This document shows positions 1 to 9,048 of a stretch of DNA of 64,000 nucleotides, piece by piece (position 1 is the stretch's first letter; every line of letters begins with the position of its first letter). The notes beneath the pieces are model-generated. The model searched no databases and was not told the DNA's origin. It worked only from the letters and a program-made list of their open reading frames with translations. The DNA comes from Pseudomonadota bacterium (GTDB taxonomy: Bacteria > Pseudomonadota > Gammaproteobacteria > Burkholderiales > Burkholderiaceae_C): positions 27,806 through 91,805 of the forward strand of contig JAKOYD010000149.1 of the NCBI GenBank assembly GCA_029780695.1. The letters run 5' to 3'. Position numbers and translations under genes: made by a program.

Positions 1-1
1 C

Positions 2-970
2 AGCGTCACCGGGCAATGCTGCTACCGCGTCGGCCGCGGCCTGGACGAGCCCTGCCCCAGCACGCTGGTGAACTGTCCGGTGGCCGAGATGCGGGCCCAG
101 CCGCAACCGATGCGCAGCATGATGGCGCTGCGGCGCGCCGACGGCAGCGCGGTCGAGGTCGACATCGAGGCCGCCCCCATGGTCACCGCCAGCGGCGAGA
201 CGCTCACCGTCGAGGTACTGCGCCCGCTGGACCGCTCGGTGCGCTTTTCGCAAGAGCAGCGCCTGTCCACCATCGGCCTGCTGGCCAACGGCGTGGCGCA
301 CGAAATCCACAACCCGCTGGCCTCGATCCGCCTGGCGCTGCAGGCCAGCCTGCGCGGCTTGCGCGCCGACCAGATGCCGCGCGAAGAGCTGATCGACTAC
401 CTGCAGCTGGTCGACCGCGAAATCGACCGCTGCGTGGCCACCACCCAGCGCCTGCTGCAGATGAGCCAGGCGCCCGCGCCCACGCTGCAGCCCGTGGCCG
501 TGATGCCGGCGCTGGACGACGTGCTGGCGCTGCTGGGCGAAGAATGCCGCGCGCGCGGCGTGCAGGTGGGGGTGCACATCGAGCCGGCCGACATGCGCGT
601 GCTGGCCGACGAGGCCGAGTTGCGGCAGGTGCTGGTCAACCTGATCCACAACGCGCTGCACGCCATGCCGGAGGGCGGCCGCATTGACATCGAAGGCCGC
701 CACAGCGCTGAGGCCGCTGCCGACGCGGCGGGCTATGAACTGTCGATCACCGACACCGGCTGCGGCATCGCCGCCGACGAGCAGGCGCTGATCTTCATGC
801 CCTTCTTCAGCCGCCGCGCCGACGGCGGACGCGGCACCGGCCTGGGCCTGGCCATCTGCAAGGCGGCGCTGGAGCGCTTTGGCGGCCGCATTGCGGTGCG
901 CAGCGCGCCGGGTGAGGGCGCGCGCTTCACGCTGCACCTGCGCCCCGCGCCGTTCAGGGAGCAAGCATGA
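2..970 (+). CDS. Sensor histidine kinase, C-terminal part (cut by window start)
   Basis: NtrB-like histidine kinase whose 5' end lies outside the window; the frame is open from base 2. A PAS-like segment comes first, then a dimerisation/phosphoacceptor helix with an AHEIHNPLAS H-box (phosphorylatable His near base 299). The HATPase domain has the N-box LVNLIHNALHAM, the G1 motif DTGCGIA, the F-box FMPFF and the G2 motif GTGLGLAICKAAL. Its stop overlaps the start of the next gene (ATGA), so the pair is a translationally coupled two-component system. It should phosphorylate the sigma-54 activator downstream. No membrane segment is visible in this part and the signal is unknown. Confidence 0.93.
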   Translation, partial: SVTGQCCYRVGRGLDEPCPSTLVNCPVAEMRAQPQPMRSMMALRRADGSAVEVDIEAAPMVTASGETLTVEVLRPLDRSVRFSQEQRLSTIGLLANGVAHEIHNPLASIRLALQASLRGLRADQMPREELIDYLQLVDREIDRCVATTQRLLQMSQAPAPTLQPVAVMPALDDVLALLGEECRARGVQVGVHIEPADMRVLADEAELRQVLVNLIHNALHAMPEGGRIDIEGRHSAEAAADAAGYELSITDTGCGIAADEQALIFMPFFSRRADGGRGTGLGLAICKAALERFGGRIAVRSAPGEGARFTLHLRPAPFREQA

Positions 971-2328
971 AATCCTCCATCCTGGTGGTCGAGGACGACC
1001 CGGTACTGAACCAGCTGCTGGTCAAGGAGCTGCGCAAGGCAGACTATGAATTAGATAGCGCCACATCATGGCAGCAAGCGCGCGAACGCGTGGTGGCCTT
1101 TGCGCCCGACCTGGTGCTGCTGGACGTCAACCTGCCCGACGCCAGCGGCTTCGGCCCGCTCAGCCAGCTGGCGGGCACGCGCCCCGTGGTCATGCTGACC
1201 GCGTACGGCAGCGTCAACCAGGCGGTCGAGGCCATGCGCCTGGGCGCGGCCGACTACCTGACCAAGCCGGTCAACCTGGACGAGCTGGAACTGGTGATCC
1301 GCCGCGCGCTCGAAGCCAGCCGGTTGCAGGCGCAGCGCGCGCTGTCCGCCGCGGGCGGCGGCGACGACGCCACGCTGGCCATGGTCGGCCAGAGCGCCGC
1401 CATGGAGCAGCTCCGCCAGACCATCCGCGAAGTCGCGGCCAGCGACGTCACCGTGCTGATCGAAGGCGAAAGCGGCAGCGGCAAGGAGCTGGTGGCGCAG
1501 GCCCTGCACGCCGCCAGCCCGCGCCGCGGCGAAGGCTTCGTCGCCGTGGACTGCTGCACGCTGCAGGAGTCGCTGTTCGAATCCGAGCTGTTCGGCCACG
1601 AGCGCGGCGCCTTCACCGGCGCCGACCGCCGCAAGGCGGGGCTGATCGAAGCCGCCACACACGGCACGCTGTTTCTGGACGAGATCGGCGAGGCCGGCCC
1701 CGCCATCCAGGCCAAGCTGCTGCGCGTGCTGGAAACCGGGCGCTTCCGTCACGTCGGCGCCACGGCCGACCTGCGCAGCGACGCGCGCATCGTTGCCGCC
1801 ACCAACCGCGACCTGCTGGCGCGTGCGCGCGCCGGCCAGTTCCGCGAAGACCTGTACTACCGCCTGTCCACCTTCGTGCTGCGCGTGCCGCCGTTGCGCG
1901 AACGCACCGAGGACATCCCGCTGCTGGCGGCGCACTTCATCCGCCGGCGGCGCCAGCAGCAGGGCCTGCCGCCACTGACGCTGTCGGCGCAGGCGCGCGA
2001 GGTGCTGCAGGCCTACGCCTGGCCCGGCAACGTGCGCGAACTGCGCAACGTGATCGAGCGCGCGCTGATCACCGCCAGCCAGGCCGAGCAGATCGAAGTG
2101 CGCCACCTGGGCGCACTGGCACCGGGCGGCGCCGCGCCGGCCGCCGCACCGCCGGCCACCCCCACCGCGTGGATGCCGACCGGCGAGCCCACGCTGGAAA
2201 GCATCGAGCGCGAATACCTGGCCACGCTGCTGAAGAAATACGGCGGCAATCGCCGCAAGGTGGCCGAAGTGATGGGTGTGTCAGAACGCACCGCCTACCG
2301 CATGATGGACCGACATGGCTACAAGTAG
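967..2328 (+). CDS. Sigma-54-dependent response regulator, NtrC family
   Basis: A 453-residue three-domain activator. The receiver domain has the acidic pair VVEDDP, the phosphoacceptor Asp in LVLLDVNLPD and a conserved Lys in LTKPVNL. The central AAA+ domain has Walker A GESGSGKE and the sigma-54 contact loop GAFTGA. A C-terminal Fis-type helix-turn-helix reads GNRRKVAEVMGVSERTAYRM. It overlaps the kinase by 4 bp and should switch on RpoN-dependent promoters when phosphorylated. I saw no clear -24/-12 element nearby, so the target genes are unknown. A copy of the dispersed repeat appears to be absorbed into receiver residues around 25-40 without breaking the fold motifs. Confidence 0.95.
   Translation: MKSSILVVEDDPVLNQLLVKELRKADYELDSATSWQQARERVVAFAPDLVLLDVNLPDASGFGPLSQLAGTRPVVMLTAYGSVNQAVEAMRLGAADYLTKPVNLDELELVIRRALEASRLQAQRALSAAGGGDDATLAMVGQSAAMEQLRQTIREVAASDVTVLIEGESGSGKELVAQALHAASPRRGEGFVAVDCCTLQESLFESELFGHERGAFTGADRRKAGLIEAATHGTLFLDEIGEAGPAIQAKLLRVLETGRFRHVGATADLRSDARIVAATNRDLLARARAGQFREDLYYRLSTFVLRVPPLRERTEDIPLLAAHFIRRRRQQQGLPPLTLSAQAREVLQAYAWPGNVRELRNVIERALITASQAEQIEVRHLGALAPGGAAPAAAPPATPTAWMPTGEPTLESIEREYLATLLKKYGGNRRKVAEVMGVSERTAYRMMDRHGYK
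1040..1085 (+). repeat. Dispersed ~60-bp repeat, intragenic copy (receiver domain)
   Basis: Weak copy with CTATGAATTAGATAGCG followed by a spacer and GCAAGCGCG. It lies in frame in the receiver domain of the NtrC-type regulator. The match to the family core is partial. Confidence 0.4.
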
Positions 2329-2342
2329 GCGCCGGCCCCGTT

Positions 2343-2400
2343 GCTACGTCATTGATAGCTGCATGCGCAATATCAGAAAGCGCGCAAGCCCGATTTGATC
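2343..2400 (+). repeat. Dispersed ~60-bp repeat, intergenic copy
   Basis: Full copy between the response regulator and the hemerythrin gene. It shows the family pattern: an AT palindrome ending TTGATAGCTGCA, then TGCGC, a spacer, AAGCGC and a tail CCCGATTTGAT. It separates two co-directional genes. Confidence 0.7.
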
Positions 2401-2417
2401 CACGACTGGAGAACGCC

Positions 2418-2945
2418 ATGACATCCACCCCCGCCCTGTTCGACTTTCTGGACCGCAGCCACCAGGAGCTGCAGCGCCAGCTGGGGGCGCTGCGCCGCCT
2501 GGTCGGCGCGGTGGCCGACGACGCGCTGGACGCGGCGGGGCGCGACGAATTGAAGCGCACCATCGCCTGGTTCAACCGCGAGGCGCGCCAGCACCACCTG
2601 GATGAGGAACACCACGTCTTTCCCCCGCTGCTGCAAAGCACCGACGCCCACGTGGTGCAGACCACGCTGCGGCTGCGCCAGGACCACGGCTGGATCGAGG
2701 AAAACTGGCTGGAGCTGGAGCCTTCGCTCGAAGCCGCCGCGGGCGGCTATTCGTGGTTCGACCGCGACACGCTGGCACAGGGCGTGGAAGTGTTCGAGCA
2801 GCTGTACATCGACCACCTGACGCTGGAAGAATCGCTGGCCTACCCCGAGGCGCGCGCCCGCATCGACCCGACCACGCTGGCCCGCGCCAGCGCCGAAATG
2901 GCGCAGCGCCGCGCCCAGCGCGAGGCGCGGCCCGCGAAGCGCTGA
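2418..2945 (+). CDS. Hemerythrin HHE domain protein
   Basis: A 175-residue cytoplasmic protein starting at the ATG after GGAGAACGCC. It has the hemerythrin four-helix ligand pattern: an early His (SHQEL), HHLDEEHHVFP, a central His in RLRQDHGWIEENW and a final pair in YIDHLTLEESLAYP. Such proteins bind a non-haem di-iron centre and are used in oxygen, NO or iron-related stress handling. The C-terminus is basic and Arg/Ala-rich. It lies 89 bp after the two-component system, with a repeat in between, and may be part of its regulon. The precise role cannot be read from sequence. Confidence 0.88.
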   Translation: MTSTPALFDFLDRSHQELQRQLGALRRLVGAVADDALDAAGRDELKRTIAWFNREARQHHLDEEHHVFPPLLQSTDAHVVQTTLRLRQDHGWIEENWLELEPSLEAAAGGYSWFDRDTLAQGVEVFEQLYIDHLTLEESLAYPEARARIDPTTLARASAEMAQRRAQREARPAKR

Positions 2946-2984
2946 CGGCACCGCAGGCACGGCGGCCTGCGCGGAGACTGCGCG

Positions 2985-4577
2985 TCAGCCGCCCGCGCGC
3001 ATCAGCGCCGCCGCCTTCTCGGCCATCATGATGACCGGCGCGTTGGTGTTGCCGCCGACGATGGCGGGCATGGCCGACGCGTCGACCACGCGCAGCCCTT
3101 CGAGGCCGTGCACGCGCAGGTGGTCGTCCACCACGTCCAACGCGCCGTGGCCCATGCGGCAGGTGCCCACCGGGTGGTAGATGGTGTCGGCATGCTGGCG
3201 CACGAAGCCTTCGATCTCGGCGTCGCTGCGCAGCGCGGCCGAACGTTCGACGCCCCCGCCCCGCGCCAGCGCCGGTTGGTTGAGCAGTTCGCGCATCAGC
3301 CTGAAGCCGGCCACCAGGCGCCGCGTGTCGTCGTCGTCCTGAAGAAAGGCGGGGTCGATCAGCGGCGGCGCCAGCGGATCGCTGCTCGCCAGGCGCAGGC
3401 TGCCGCGGCTGCGTGGCCGCAGCACGCACACGTGGCACGAAAAGCCGTGGCCGAACACCGTGTCGCGCCCGTGGTTGACCAGCTTGCCGACCACGAAGTG
3501 CAGTTGCAGGTCGGGCACCGGCTCGGCCGCGTCGCTCTTGATGAAGCCACCCGCTTCGGCGAAGTTGGTGGTCAGCAGGCCGCGCCGCTCGCGCCGCCAC
3601 TGGCGGATCGCCCCGGCCACGCGCCAGCCGCCGCGCAGCGACAGGCCGAACAGGTCGTACGCGTGGTTGGCGTCCCAGACCTGCACCACGTCCGGGTGGT
3701 CGTGCAGGTGCGCGCCCACGCCCGGCAGGTCGTGCGCCACGGCAATGCCGTGCTGGCGCAGGTGGCTGGCCGGGCCGATGCCCGACAGCATCAGCAACTG
3801 CGGCGACAGCAGCGCGCCGGCGCTCAGGATCACCTCGCGCCCGGCGCGCACCGTGTGTTCGCGGCCGTCCTGCACGTAGGCCACGCCCACGGCGCGGCCG
3901 CGCTCCAGCAGCACGCGCGTGGCGTGCGCGCCGGTGACCACGCGCAGGTTGGGCCGGCCAAGGTTCGGCGTCAGGTAGGCCTTGGCGGCCGAAAAGCGCT
4001 CGCCACGCCGGTGCGTGACCTGGTACAGGCCCACGCCTTCCTGGCTGGCGCCGTTGAAGTCGGTGTTGTGGCGGTAGCCGGCCTGCATGCCGGCCTCGAC
4101 AAAGGCCCGCGAGAACGGATTGGGGTCGCACAGGTCCATCACGTTCAGCGGGCCGTCGGCGCCGTGGAAGGCGTCGGCCCCGCGCTCGTTGTGCTCGGCG
4201 CGCTTGAAGAACGGCAGCACGTCGTGCCAGCCCCAGCCGGCGTTGCCTTCGGCGGCCCAGGCGTCGTAGTCCTGCGGCACGCCGCGCGTGTAGATCATGG
4301 CGTTGACCGAGCTGCTGCCGCCCAGCACCTTGCCGCGCGGCTGGTAGCCACGGCGGCCGTTCAGCCCCGGCTGCGGCACGGTGGACAGCGCCCAGTTATG
4401 GGCCAGGCGCGACGAGGGCGAGCTCGCCATCACGCCCAGCCCCGCCGGGCAATGGATCAGCACGCTGCGGTCGGGCGGGCCGGCTTCCAGCAGCGTCACC
4501 TGCACGGCGGGGTCTTCGCTCAGGCGCGCGGCCAGCACGCAACCGGCCGAACCGCCGCCCACGATCACATAGTCCAT
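2985..4577 (-). CDS. GMC family FAD oxidoreductase (choline/alcohol dehydrogenase-like)
   Basis: A 530-residue flavoenzyme. I chose the ATG at 4577, which opens MDYVIVGGGSAGCVLAARL (Rossmann FAD motif) and has AAAGGAGA 8 nt upstream; an in-frame ATG at 4619 lacks this support. Further GMC signatures are GKVLGGSSSVNAMIYTRG, an SAGALLSPQLLMLSGIGP segment, and the C-terminal active-site region HPVGTCRMG plus VVDASAMPAIVGGNTNAPVIMMAEKAA. The family oxidises primary alcohols (choline, polyethylene glycol, long-chain alcohols). The neighbours do not identify the substrate. It is divergent from the 3-hydroxyacyl-CoA dehydrogenase gene across a 160-bp spacer. Confidence 0.93.
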   Translation of the reverse strand: MDYVIVGGGSAGCVLAARLSEDPAVQVTLLEAGPPDRSVLIHCPAGLGVMASSPSSRLAHNWALSTVPQPGLNGRRGYQPRGKVLGGSSSVNAMIYTRGVPQDYDAWAAEGNAGWGWHDVLPFFKRAEHNERGADAFHGADGPLNVMDLCDPNPFSRAFVEAGMQAGYRHNTDFNGASQEGVGLYQVTHRRGERFSAAKAYLTPNLGRPNLRVVTGAHATRVLLERGRAVGVAYVQDGREHTVRAGREVILSAGALLSPQLLMLSGIGPASHLRQHGIAVAHDLPGVGAHLHDHPDVVQVWDANHAYDLFGLSLRGGWRVAGAIRQWRRERRGLLTTNFAEAGGFIKSDAAEPVPDLQLHFVVGKLVNHGRDTVFGHGFSCHVCVLRPRSRGSLRLASSDPLAPPLIDPAFLQDDDDTRRLVAGFRLMRELLNQPALARGGGVERSAALRSDAEIEGFVRQHADTIYHPVGTCRMGHGALDVVDDHLRVHGLEGLRVVDASAMPAIVGGNTNAPVIMMAEKAAALMRAGG

Positions 4578-4737
4578 GTCCCGGGTCTCCTTTGCCCCCA
4601 TTGTGGGCACGGGCCGCACGCTGTGTTAGGCGAATCATTCCAAAATGAGGGTTGACACGCGCTGCCGTTACCATCGGCCGGTCGACGCCCCACGGCGGTT
4701 CGCCACCCCCCATCCTCACATCTTCGGAGCACAGAAA

Positions 4738-5592
4738 ATGAACATCAGCACCGTCGGCATCGTCGGCGCCGGCACCATGGGCAATGGCATCGCGCAGGCT
4801 TGCGCCGTGTCAGGCATCCACGTCGTCATGGTCGACATCGCCCAGGCGGCGGTCGACAAGGGCGTGGCCACCGTCGGCAAGAGCCTGGACCGCCTGCTGC
4901 AGAAAGAGAAGATCACCGAAGCCGACAAGGCCGCCGCGCTGGGCCGCATCAAGGGCTCGACGAATTACGACGACCTGAAAGGCGCGCAACTGGTCATCGA
5001 GGCCGCCACCGAGAACCACGAGCTGAAGAACAAGATCCTCAAGCAGCTGGACGGCCTGCTGGCGCCCGAAGTGATCATCGCCACCAACACCTCGTCGATC
5101 TCGATCACGCAACTGGCCGCCGTCACCAGCCGCCCCGACCGCTTCGTCGGCATGCACTTCTTCAACCCGGTGCCGATGATGGCGCTGGTGGAGATCATCC
5201 GCGGCCTGCAGACGTCGGACGCCACGCACGACGCCGTGAAGGACCTGGCCGTGCGCCTGGGCAAGTCGCCCATCACCGTCAAGAACGCGCCCGGCTTCGT
5301 CGTCAACCGCATCCTGGTGCCGATGATCAACGAGGCGTTTTTCGTGCTGGCCGAAGGGCTGGCCACGCCGGAAGACATCGACACCGGCATGCGGCTGGGC
5401 TGCAACCACCCCATCGGCCCGCTGGCGCTGGCCGACATGATTGGCCTGGACGTGTGCCTGGCGGTGATGGAGGTGTACGTCGATCAATTCAACGACAGCA
5501 AGTACCGCCCCTGCCCGCTGCTGCGCGAATACGTGGCCGCCGGCCGCCTGGGCCGCAAGACCGGCATGGGCGTGTACAGCTACGCCAAGTAA
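4738..5592 (+). CDS. 3-hydroxybutyryl-CoA / 3-hydroxyacyl-CoA dehydrogenase
   Basis: A 284-residue NAD-dependent dehydrogenase that oxidises L-3-hydroxyacyl-CoA to 3-oxoacyl-CoA. The start at 4738 follows a GGAGCA ribosome site and opens with the NAD-binding motif VGIVGAGTMGNGIA. Catalytic-region motifs are NTSSISITQLA, GMHFFNPVPMMALVEII (catalytic His), TVKNAPGFVVNRIL and GCNHPIGPLALADMIGLD. The C-terminus ends in the usual GRKTGMGVY. The length is typical of PaaH/Hbd proteins. It stands as a single gene between the GMC oxidoreductase and ohr. It could serve butanoate, PHB or phenylacetate metabolism; sequence does not decide. Confidence 0.95.
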   Translation: MNISTVGIVGAGTMGNGIAQACAVSGIHVVMVDIAQAAVDKGVATVGKSLDRLLQKEKITEADKAAALGRIKGSTNYDDLKGAQLVIEAATENHELKNKILKQLDGLLAPEVIIATNTSSISITQLAAVTSRPDRFVGMHFFNPVPMMALVEIIRGLQTSDATHDAVKDLAVRLGKSPITVKNAPGFVVNRILVPMINEAFFVLAEGLATPEDIDTGMRLGCNHPIGPLALADMIGLDVCLAVMEVYVDQFNDSKYRPCPLLREYVAAGRLGRKTGMGVYSYAK

Positions 5593-5643
5593 GGCTGTCG
5601 CGGGCGCGGCATACTGGGTTTTTCCACTGCTCAGGAGAGCCCC

Positions 5644-6072
5644 ATGGTCACGCCCCTCGACAAAGTCCTCTACACCGCCAAGGCCCACAGCAAGGGCGGG
5701 CGCGACGGCAGTTCGCGCACCGACGACGGCCTGCTCGACGTCAAGCTGGACCCACCGCCCTCGATGGGCGGCAAGGGCCAGGGCACCAACCCCGAGCAGC
5801 TGTTTGCCGCCGGCTATTCGGCCTGCTTTCTGGGCGCGCTGAAGGCGGTGGCCGACAAGCAGAAGGTCAAGCTGCCCGACGACCGCAGCATCGACGCCGA
5901 GGTCGACATCGGCCCCACCTCGCACGGCTACGGCATCGCCGTGCGCATGACGGTGCACCTGCCCGGCATAGAGCGCGCGCAGGCGCAGGCGCTGGTGGAT
6001 GCGGCGCACCAGGTGTGCCCGTATTCCAATGCCACGCGCGGCAATATTCCGGTGGAGCTGAAGCTGGGCTGA
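5644..6072 (+). CDS. ohr: Organic hydroperoxide resistance protein (Ohr/OsmC family)
   Basis: A 142-residue thiol peroxidase that reduces organic hydroperoxides. AGGAG precedes the ATG. The two redox cysteines lie in AAGYSACFLGALK and ALVDAAHQVCPYSNATRG, the Ohr pattern, with the conserved N-terminal Arg in GGRDGSSRTDDG. Length and motifs match Ohr rather than OsmC. No ohrR-type MarR gene lies next to it, so local regulation is not evident. Confidence 0.93.
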   Translation: MVTPLDKVLYTAKAHSKGGRDGSSRTDDGLLDVKLDPPPSMGGKGQGTNPEQLFAAGYSACFLGALKAVADKQKVKLPDDRSIDAEVDIGPTSHGYGIAVRMTVHLPGIERAQAQALVDAAHQVCPYSNATRGNIPVELKLG

Positions 6073-6091
6073 GCGGCCCGACCGCGCGGCC

Positions 6092-6601
6092 TCAGTCGGC
6101 CTGCGGCGCCGGCGCGGCCTCGCCACGGGCGCGGATCGCCGCGGCGCCCGCATCGGCGCGCAGCAGTTCTTCGGTGCTGGTGTGCGTCTGCATCGCCATC
6201 ACTTCGGCGCGCAGGCTGGCAATGTCGCGCTTCAAGGCCGCCATGTGGCGCAGCAGGTCGCGCTCGATCTGGCGCTCTTCCTCGTCCACCTCGCGCTCGA
6301 CGAAGATCGCCGCCAGCGACGCCGTGACCAGCGACAGCACCGCCAGCCCCAGCAACACCACGATGAAGGCGAAGATGCGCGAGCCGTGCGTGGACGGCAC
6401 CACGTCGCCGTAGCCCACGGTGGCGGCGGTGGTGAACGACAGCCACAGGCCGTCGCTCAATGTTTCGATGCGCGGGTCCAGCATCCAAAAGCCGACGCCG
6501 CCAAAGCCCAGGATCACGCAGGCCAGCACCAGCGAATACACCAAGCCACGCCGCACGATGTGGCGTTGCCGGTCACGCAGGCGTTGGCGTCGGGAGCTCA
6601 T
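6092..6601 (-). CDS. Two-TM potassium channel-like protein
   Basis: A 169-residue membrane protein with a basic N-terminus, a first hydrophobic helix (VYSLVLACVILGFGGVGFWML), a pore loop and a second helix (IFAFIVVLLGLAVLSLVTASLAAIF). The pore loop carries the K+ selectivity filter TTAATVGYGDVVP. A C-terminal charged segment (EREVDEEERQIERDLLRHMAA) looks like a coiled coil, and the tail is Ala/Pro-rich. No ligand-binding RCK or cyclic-nucleotide domain is present. It should form a tetrameric inner-membrane channel. It converges on ohr and is read with the dsbD-like gene upstream. Confidence 0.88.
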   Translation of the reverse strand: MSSRRQRLRDRQRHIVRRGLVYSLVLACVILGFGGVGFWMLDPRIETLSDGLWLSFTTAATVGYGDVVPSTHGSRIFAFIVVLLGLAVLSLVTASLAAIFVEREVDEEERQIERDLLRHMAALKRDIASLRAEVMAMQTHTSTEELLRADAGAAAIRARGEAAPAPQAD

Positions 6602-6674
6602 GTGACGATTTTGCTACGGCGCGCCACGCCACCGCACCGCGTCACATCAAACTTTGACGCGCCGCGGCGCTGAA

Positions 6675-8933
6675 TCAGCGCGCGGGCGTCATCGTTTTCA
6701 GCGCGCCCAGCACGTCGGCCACGCTGAGGATTTCGCTCAGCACGCGGGGCGGCTGGCCGGGCGACTGCAGCAGGTACACCGGCACGCCACTGCGGCCCAG
6801 GCGCGTCAGCTCGGCGGTGATGGCGGCGTCGCGCCGCGTCCAGTCGGCGCGGAAGGTCTGCACCTTGGCCGCGTCCAGGGCGGCCAGCACGTCGGCATCG
6901 GCCAGCGTGGTCTTCTTGTTGTACTGGCACGTCACGCACCAAGCGGCGGTGAAGTCGACGAACACCGGCTGGCCCGCGCCCAGCGCGGTCTGCACGCGTT
7001 CGGCCGACCAGGGCTGCCAGCGCGTGCCAGCGGCGTCGGCCAGCGGCGCGGATTCGGCCGTCTTGACGATGTTTGGGCCGATGGCGCTGGCCAGCAAAGC
7101 GCCGACAGCTATCGCAATTGAAGCAATCAAGAGCCGCGTGCGCCCACGCAGGCCCAGCGACCACAGCACCAGCGCCAGCGCCACCAGCAGCGCCAGCAGC
7201 GCGCCGGCGCCGTCGATGCCCGTCTGCTGCCCCAACACCCACAGCAGCCAGACGGCGGTGCCGAACATGGGGAAGGCCATGAATTTCTTGAACGTGTCCA
7301 TCCACGCCCCCGGCCGGGGCAGCAGGCGCGCCACCGCCGGCCACCCGCTCGCGGCCAGATAAGGCAGCGCCATGCCGAAGCCGATGGCGGCAAAAATCAG
7401 CAGTGCCTGCAGCGCCGGCAGGCCCACCGCCAAGCCCAGCGACGCGCCCATGAACGGCGCCGTGCAGGGCGAGGCCACGGCCACGGCCAGCATGCCGGTC
7501 AAGAACGAATTGGCGACCGGGTTGCGCGCCTCCAGCGTCGCCAGGCGGCTGGGCAAAAAGCTGCCGAACTCGAACACGCCCGCCAGATTCAGCCCGATCA
7601 CCGTGAACAGCACCGTCAGCGCCGCTACTACGGCGGGCGACTGCAGCTGAAAGCCCCATCCCAGTTGCTGCCCCGCCGCGCGCAGCGCCAGCATCAGCGC
7701 GCCCAGCGCCAGAAACGACAGCACCACGCCGGCGGTGTAGGCCAGGCCGCTGGTGCGGTGCGCGCGCCTTTCGCCCGCGTGCTGCGTGAAGCCCAGCACC
7801 TTGATCGCCAGCACCGGAAACACGCAGGGCATCAGGTTGAGCACCACGCCGCCCAGCAGCGCGCCCAGCAGCGCCAGCAGGAAGGTCGGCAGCGGCACCG
7901 AATTGACCATGCTGGCTGCCGACGGCGCAGCCGCGGCGCCGGCCTGCGCGGCGTTGGCTTTCAGCGCCGCCTCCAGCGCGGGTGACACCACCGCGGCCTG
8001 CGCCAGCGCGGGCCAGGTGCCCGCGACCGGCGCATCGGCGCGCCAGCCCTGTTGGCCATCGGCGGTGACCAGCACCAGCGGCATGCGCGCCGGCGAATCG
8101 GCGCGGTCGGCCGCCACGGGGATGTCGGCGGCCCACACCGCGCCATCCCAGCGCTGGCGCCAGCGGCGGTCATCCAGCGGCTGGCCGGGCGCGGCGGGCG
8201 TCGCGGCGGTGACGACCACGTTGGGCGTTTCGGGGAACAGTTCCAAAGCCTGTCCACGGACGTTCTCGGGCAGCCCGGCGACGCGCACGGCCAGGCGCTT
8301 GCCGCCCTCGGTCAGCTCGATGCGGTGATCGCCCCGCACCTGGGCCGGCTGCGCCTTCAGCGCAGCGTCAAACGCGGCGCCGTTGAGCGCGGTGGAGCTG
8401 TGCAGCGGCAGCTGAATGGCGAAGTCGCCCTCCTGCGGGATGCATTCCTTGCGGCACACCAGCCACGTGGCCTTCAGCCGCACGTCCAGCGACTTGGCCA
8501 GCGGGCCGGGCTGGTAGTCGGGCGTGATCGTCAGCGGCACGGGCAGCAGCACCGTGCCTTCGTAGCCGTAGTTGGCCAGGTGGCCGATGGGGATCTTGCG
8601 CGGCAGCGGCCAGGCAACGTCGCCCGCCGTCACACCCGGCGGCAGCGTCCACTGCAGCTCGGTGGGCATGCCGGAATCGCCGGCGTTCTTCCAGTAGGTG
8701 TGCCACTCCGGCGCGTGGCTGATCTGCAAGCCCACCCACACCGGCTGCGCGGCCGCGGCGTCTGCGGTCAGACCCACCGGCACGCCTTGCGGCGCGTGGG
8801 CCAGCAGCGTGGCCTGCACCTGCTCGGTGCGCACCGACTCGGACTTGGGCAGATTTTGCGCCGCAGCGCCCGTCCACCATGCGCTGACAGCTATAAAAAC
8901 AGAAGCGATCAACGGGGACAACAAGGTACGCAT
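6675..8933 (-). CDS. DsbD/ScsB-type thiol:disulfide interchange protein
   Basis: A 752-residue inner-membrane reductant conduit. The signal peptide (MRTLLSPLIASVFIAVSAWW) is followed by a periplasmic N-terminal domain with a Cys pair in VCRKECIPQEGDF. The central eight-or-so TM region carries NLMPCVFPVLAIKVLGF and SPCTAPFMGASLGL, the membrane-embedded Cys pair. The C-terminal thioredoxin-like domain ends with the redox motif AAWCVTCQYNKK. It passes electrons from cytoplasmic thioredoxin to periplasmic substrates. The long N-terminal domain resembles ScsB more than classical DsbD. Two repeat copies lie in the coding sequence (signal peptide and a late TM helix). Confidence 0.92.
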   Translation of the reverse strand: MRTLLSPLIASVFIAVSAWWTGAAAQNLPKSESVRTEQVQATLLAHAPQGVPVGLTADAAAAQPVWVGLQISHAPEWHTYWKNAGDSGMPTELQWTLPPGVTAGDVAWPLPRKIPIGHLANYGYEGTVLLPVPLTITPDYQPGPLAKSLDVRLKATWLVCRKECIPQEGDFAIQLPLHSSTALNGAAFDAALKAQPAQVRGDHRIELTEGGKRLAVRVAGLPENVRGQALELFPETPNVVVTAATPAAPGQPLDDRRWRQRWDGAVWAADIPVAADRADSPARMPLVLVTADGQQGWRADAPVAGTWPALAQAAVVSPALEAALKANAAQAGAAAAPSAASMVNSVPLPTFLLALLGALLGGVVLNLMPCVFPVLAIKVLGFTQHAGERRAHRTSGLAYTAGVVLSFLALGALMLALRAAGQQLGWGFQLQSPAVVAALTVLFTVIGLNLAGVFEFGSFLPSRLATLEARNPVANSFLTGMLAVAVASPCTAPFMGASLGLAVGLPALQALLIFAAIGFGMALPYLAASGWPAVARLLPRPGAWMDTFKKFMAFPMFGTAVWLLWVLGQQTGIDGAGALLALLVALALVLWSLGLRGRTRLLIASIAIAVGALLASAIGPNIVKTAESAPLADAAGTRWQPWSAERVQTALGAGQPVFVDFTAAWCVTCQYNKKTTLADADVLAALDAAKVQTFRADWTRRDAAITAELTRLGRSGVPVYLLQSPGQPPRVLSEILSVADVLGALKTMTPAR
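7070..7122 (-). repeat. Dispersed repeat, intragenic copy (late TM helix of DsbD-like protein)
   Basis: Minus-strand copy: ATTGCGATAGCTGTCGGCGC then TTTGCTGGCCAGCGCC. Translated in frame it yields a hydrophobic stretch, IASIAIAVGALLASAIG, so the element supplies membrane-helix sequence. Confidence 0.5.
8866..8915 (-). repeat. Dispersed repeat, intragenic copy (signal peptide of DsbD-like protein)
   Basis: Minus-strand copy: TTTTTATAGCTGTCAGCGC, then ATGGTGG and ACGGGCGCTGC. It overlaps the signal-peptide codons (IASVFIAVSAWWTGAAA). Confidence 0.5.
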
Positions 8934-9048
8934 GACATTCTTCGGGGACCACCAGCAACCCAGTGAGAGCGCGCGCCGGCCGGGTGGTTCCGCCGATCAC
9001 GCGGCGGCGAGCGGCGGCGCGCTGCGCCCAAGGGTGCGGGCAGTGATC

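Noticed and set aside
3108..4655. A 515-codon open frame opposite the GMC oxidoreductase
   Set aside because: Composition is Arg/His/Ala/Val-rich antisense of a high-GC gene, with no domain motifs; the opposite strand has complete GMC signatures. The same holds for other long antisense frames, for example over the response regulator, dioxygenase alpha, htpG and Liv genes.
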